This document shows positions 50,486 through 52,815 of a DNA stretch of 52,815 bases, piece after piece; the first letter of the stretch is position 1; the number at the start of each line of letters is the position of its first letter. A program made the position numbers and the translations under genes. The notes under the pieces were generated by a model. The model saw only the letters and a program-made list of their open reading frames with translations. It was not told where the DNA came from and made no database searches. Source of the stretch: an uncultured Eubacteriales bacterium (GTDB taxonomy: Bacteria; Bacillota; Clostridia; Oscillospirales; Oscillospiraceae); NCBI GenBank assembly GCA_900549485.1, contig UROG01000011.1:1-52815 (forward strand). Reading direction: 5' to 3'.

Positions 50486-51391
50486 TCACATTTTCCCGCC
50501 GTCAAGAAACAGCTTTGTATGTTTGTTCGCTATAAAATCCTCTATAACGCCGCGTGCATAGCCGAGGTACTTTCTCGGATCAAGATGCGTTGGATGCATC
50601 AGCATATATTCGCGTACCGCTACCGTGTACAGAATTTTTATCTCAAGCGCGGAGTTTATCTTGCACACCCCGTATTTATAGCTTTCCTGCAGATCCTCGA
50701 CCGTGAAGTTGCACGGCTTTGCCATGCAGCCGCCTACCCTGTTTGCGCGATCGACAAACTCGGGTGCTACGATGGCCGTCGCATGCAGAACGAGCGGGAT
50801 GTCAGGTATGGCCTCATGAATTTTTCTTATCTGATCGACCCGCAGTTTTTTTGCGTAATCGTCCGGCAGATCATGTGCATTGCCGCAGCACACCGCCAGA
50901 GAATCACATCCGGTAAGCTTCACGTATTCCGCCGCTTCCTCGACGTCCGTCCAATATTTATCCGGACCTTCGATAGGATGAAAAACCTCGCCCTCGACAA
51001 CCGCGCCATGCGCGTGGGCATAGTCGCATACAGCTTTTGTCTTTCTTACATTCTCTTCAAAGCTGTCATGCTCGTTATCAAGCATAACGGAGGTAAAGCC
51101 GTTATCTATACAATGCAGGCAGCGCTCCACGGTATCCCCGTGATCCAGATGCAGCACGACATCGGAATCAAGCTCATCCGCCACCGCTTCCGCCATTTTT
51201 CTGAGCATTTCCGCTCCGGAATAGTCGATCACGCGGCATGATGCCTGAAGCATAACGGGCGCTTTCACCTTATGCGCAGCTCTCGCCGAAGCCTGCATTA
51301 TTTCCATATCGTATCCGATAAAACCGCCGACCGCCCAATCCTCATTGAGACATTTTCCGTAAAACGATTTTGATGTAATTATTCTTCCCAT
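50486..51391 (-). CDS. Class II fructose/tagatose-bisphosphate aldolase family protein, divergent active site
   Basis: 301 residues of the zinc-dependent class II aldolase fold. The HLDHGDTVE motif, the VVEGEVFHPIEG glutamate, NAHD and LHAT histidines and a late KIN asparagine are kept. The usual glycine-rich phosphate segments GTAHG and LHGGSG read GNAHD and LHATA, so substrate or phosphate binding probably differs. AAGGG precedes the ATG. It is the first gene of the operon and divergent from a LysR regulator, with a family B element between them. Confidence 0.88.
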   Translation of the reverse strand: MGRIITSKSFYGKCLNEDWAVGGFIGYDMEIMQASARAAHKVKAPVMLQASCRVIDYSGAEMLRKMAEAVADELDSDVVLHLDHGDTVERCLHCIDNGFTSVMLDNEHDSFEENVRKTKAVCDYAHAHGAVVEGEVFHPIEGPDKYWTDVEEAAEYVKLTGCDSLAVCCGNAHDLPDDYAKKLRVDQIRKIHEAIPDIPLVLHATAIVAPEFVDRANRVGGCMAKPCNFTVEDLQESYKYGVCKINSALEIKILYTVAVREYMLMHPTHLDPRKYLGYARGVIEDFIANKHTKLFLDGGKM

Positions 51392-51420
51392 TTCCTACAC
51401 CCTTCCGTTTTTGTTTGCAG

Positions 51421-51699
51421 CTTAAGCACAAGGGGAGTAGCCGAACGCCGCCTCAGCCATGATTTTTTGCCCTTTCTCTGCGTTATCGTCCTTGAAATAC
51501 GTCAGTATTCCTGCGTCCTCTGCCTTGATAAAGAACAAAAAATCTATGTCGGAGGTCAGAGATTTTTAAGCGTGAGAGGGGCGGTGCAGGCAAGGCTTTG
51601 CGATTGAGGAAGGCTTGACGCCTTGTGATTGAGCAAAACGAAGCATGCGGCGCTCATATCCGCTTAAAAACGGGTTCGGTTATTCACCTTGTGCTTAAG
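51421..51699. mobile_element. Family B MITE-like element, 279 bp with 26-bp terminal inverted repeats
   Basis: The left end CTTAAGCACAAGGGGAGTAG (continuing to 51446) matches the complement of the right end (51674-51699) at 23 of 26 positions, including the outer 13 bases. The interior has an AAAAATCT/AGATTTTT hairpin and no coding frame of note. No transposase is present, so it would need one supplied elsewhere. It fills most of the gene-free 51392-51799 between the aldolase and lysR genes. Target-site duplication is not clear. Confidence 0.7.
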
Positions 51700-51741
51700 T
51701 ATAGCAAATCCGAAACGGAAATAAAAATGCCAAATACTCTA

Positions 51742-51769
51742 TTGACATATAACGCAGATGTTATATTAT
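51742..51769 (+). promoter_or_regulatory. lysR promoter overlapping a candidate LysR operator
   Basis: TTGACA (51742-51747) and TATTAT (51764-51769) at 16-bp spacing. The inverted repeat ATATAAC-GCAGAT-GTTATAT (51747-51766) lies inside, with the T-N11-A type of symmetry recognised by LysR proteins. Autoregulation and control of the divergent operon are the usual arrangement. Confidence 0.6.
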
Positions 51770-51799
51770 TATTGATAATACACAAAAGGAGCGGGACAT

Positions 51800-52690
51800 A
51801 TGACACAGCTTGAACTTTCAACATTCCTTGCCGTCGCAAAATACGGCAGCATTTCCGAAACGGCCGACAGACTGTATACATCCCAACCCGCTCTCAGCCG
51901 AAGGCTGAAATCTCTTGAAAGCGAGCTTGGCTATCCTCTTTTCAGAAGATCGCAGGGCAAAAAAAATCTCTCCCTCACAAATCAGGGAACGGAATTTCTT
52001 TCCATAGCCGAAAATCTGCTTTCATCGTGGAATTCCGCGATAAATCTGAAAAATAAAAACTTTTGTCCAAACTACACTGTTATACTCAACAGCAGTATGG
52101 GCTGTCATGTGCCTCTTGCTCTCGGGGAATTTATTGCTTCAAACTCAGATATAAACTTTAAATACCACGTATACCATTCTCTTGAAGCATACCAATGGAT
52201 GGACTACGGCAAGGCGGATTTTGCACTCGTCTCAAAAACCGTAGCCCACTCCACCGTACACGCCGTTCCCGCCTATCGTGAAAAAATGATATTCCTTGCG
52301 CGTAATATGTTTCTCAGAGACAACATCATCACCGTACACCAGCTTGACGTCTCCAGTGAGTTGATGATCCCGTGGTTTCCAGACTTCCATGATTGGCATG
52401 ATTATTGGTTCGGCGCGACCGCAAACCCCAAGGTGTACGGTGATAACGCCTCGGTCATGAATTATTTCTGGGGCAACGAAAGCTCGTGGTGGAGCATCGT
52501 ACCCGCGTCTTTTGCGCAGGCGCTGCTCAAGCTCGACGGAGTACGCTCCATCCCGCTTCTTGAAGCGCCGGATGACCTGATCGTTTACTATCTGTCAAAA
52601 ACCGGCGGCAACAACGCTCTTAATGACAGCTTCCTCAGCTGTCTTGTAAAGCACGCTTGCACCGTCTCCGGAATAAGCTCTTGCATATAA
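51800..52690 (+). CDS. LysR family transcriptional regulator
   Basis: 296 residues with the N-terminal winged helix-turn-helix typical of LysR regulators (AVAKYGSISETADRLYTSQPALSRRLKSLESELG at about 11-44) followed by a substrate-binding-like domain. AAAAGGAG precedes the ATG. It is divergent from the aldolase-kinase-TRAP operon, so it is the likely sensor of the imported compound or a product. The C-terminal half is aromatic-rich (PWFPDFHDWHDYWF), which is unusual. Confidence 0.92.
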   Translation: MTQLELSTFLAVAKYGSISETADRLYTSQPALSRRLKSLESELGYPLFRRSQGKKNLSLTNQGTEFLSIAENLLSSWNSAINLKNKNFCPNYTVILNSSMGCHVPLALGEFIASNSDINFKYHVYHSLEAYQWMDYGKADFALVSKTVAHSTVHAVPAYREKMIFLARNMFLRDNIITVHQLDVSSELMIPWFPDFHDWHDYWFGATANPKVYGDNASVMNYFWGNESSWWSIVPASFAQALLKLDGVRSIPLLEAPDDLIVYYLSKTGGNNALNDSFLSCLVKHACTVSGISSCI

Positions 52691-52699
52691 CCGCAAAAA

Positions 52700-52729
52700 G
52701 GCTGCTTCAGGTATTTCCCTGAAGCAGCC
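52700..52729 (+). terminator. Hairpin terminator after lysR
   Basis: GGCTGCTTCAGG (52700-52711) pairs with its near complement (52717-52729) around a TATTT loop; the T-tract after it is weak. Confidence 0.6.
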
Positions 52730-52754
52730 CATTTAATAATCTGCTGATATTCAG

Positions 52755-52815
52755 ACTGTAAAAAAACTATGTATTAAAGTCAGATAACAGAGCAGCGGGG
52801 GAGCTTGAGGGGGCA
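52755..52815 (+). repeat. Family A structured repeat, cut off by the window end (copy 3)
   Basis: Starts TGTAAAAAAA at 52757 and follows copies 1 and 2 through GATAACAGAGCAGC and GAGCTTGAGGGGGCA until the last base. It is in the same orientation as copy 1. The window ends inside it, as expected where a repeat stops an assembly. Confidence 0.85.

Overview
The window is a moderately GC-rich stretch of a spore-forming Clostridia chromosome, probably an uncultured gut member of the Oscillospirales/Christensenellales type. Support for this: a complete spoIIAA-spoIIAB-sigF forespore operon, a T-box ahead of valS, a TPP riboswitch ahead of thiT, a DivIVA-like protein and a Firmicutes-type rpmH-rnpA-yidD-yidC-jag block. 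The species assignment is inference; no rRNA or tRNA gene was seen.

Layout. 0-5 kb: an envelope protein with a damaged 5' end, acpP, then jag/khpB, yidC, yidD, rnpA and rpmH on the minus strand. dnaA and an origin are not beside rpmH; thiamine genes (thiN, thiT, TPP riboswitch) are there instead. 6-8 kb: galU, queH and a dCMP deaminase. 8-16 kb: surface-modification genes (SGNH-like protein plus MBOAT acyltransferase, an acyltransferase-3 protein), a low-molecular-weight phosphatase fused to a barstar-like domain, a DUF1893 protein and a repeat-bearing secreted protein. 15-20 kb: the spoIIA operon and T-box-controlled valS. 20-26 kb: membrane genes including a phosphodiester-glycosidase protein with a YDEP-repeat tail translationally coupled to a degenerate Lgt-like protein, then a DivIVA-like/zinc-ribbon pair. 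26-32 kb: an ion transporter, an E2-like acyltransferase with its catalytic His replaced, an acyl-CoA/AMP ligase, an alpha/beta hydrolase and a MalY/PatB lyase. 32-43 kb: sbcDC, two membrane proteins, trmB, xth, dusB, and an ECF sigma/anti-sigma pair whose anti-sigma factor carries about 26 TPEP units. 44-52.7 kb: a catabolic locus (class II aldolase, PfkB kinase, TRAP transporter, hexulose-phosphate isomerase-like SIS protein, nearby aspartokinase and AraD) divergent from a LysR regulator.

Two dispersed non-coding elements stand out. Family A (about 195 bp, ends TGTCAAAAAA) has two full copies, a degenerate internal copy, a copy cut off by the window end and a solo end-palindrome. It folds into several consecutive hairpins, and base changes between copies preserve pairing. 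Family B is a 279-bp element with 26-bp imperfect terminal inverted repeats, sitting between the LysR regulator and the catabolic operon.

Operons inferred from spacing: rnpA-yidD(-yidC-jag), thiT-thiN, dCMP deaminase-SGNH-MBOAT, spoIIAA-AB-sigF, 20778-24306, zinc-ribbon/DivIVA-like, E2-like/acyl ligase, hydrolase-MalY, sbcDC, trmB-xth-dusB-sigma-antisigma, and aldolase-kinase-dctPQM-SIS.
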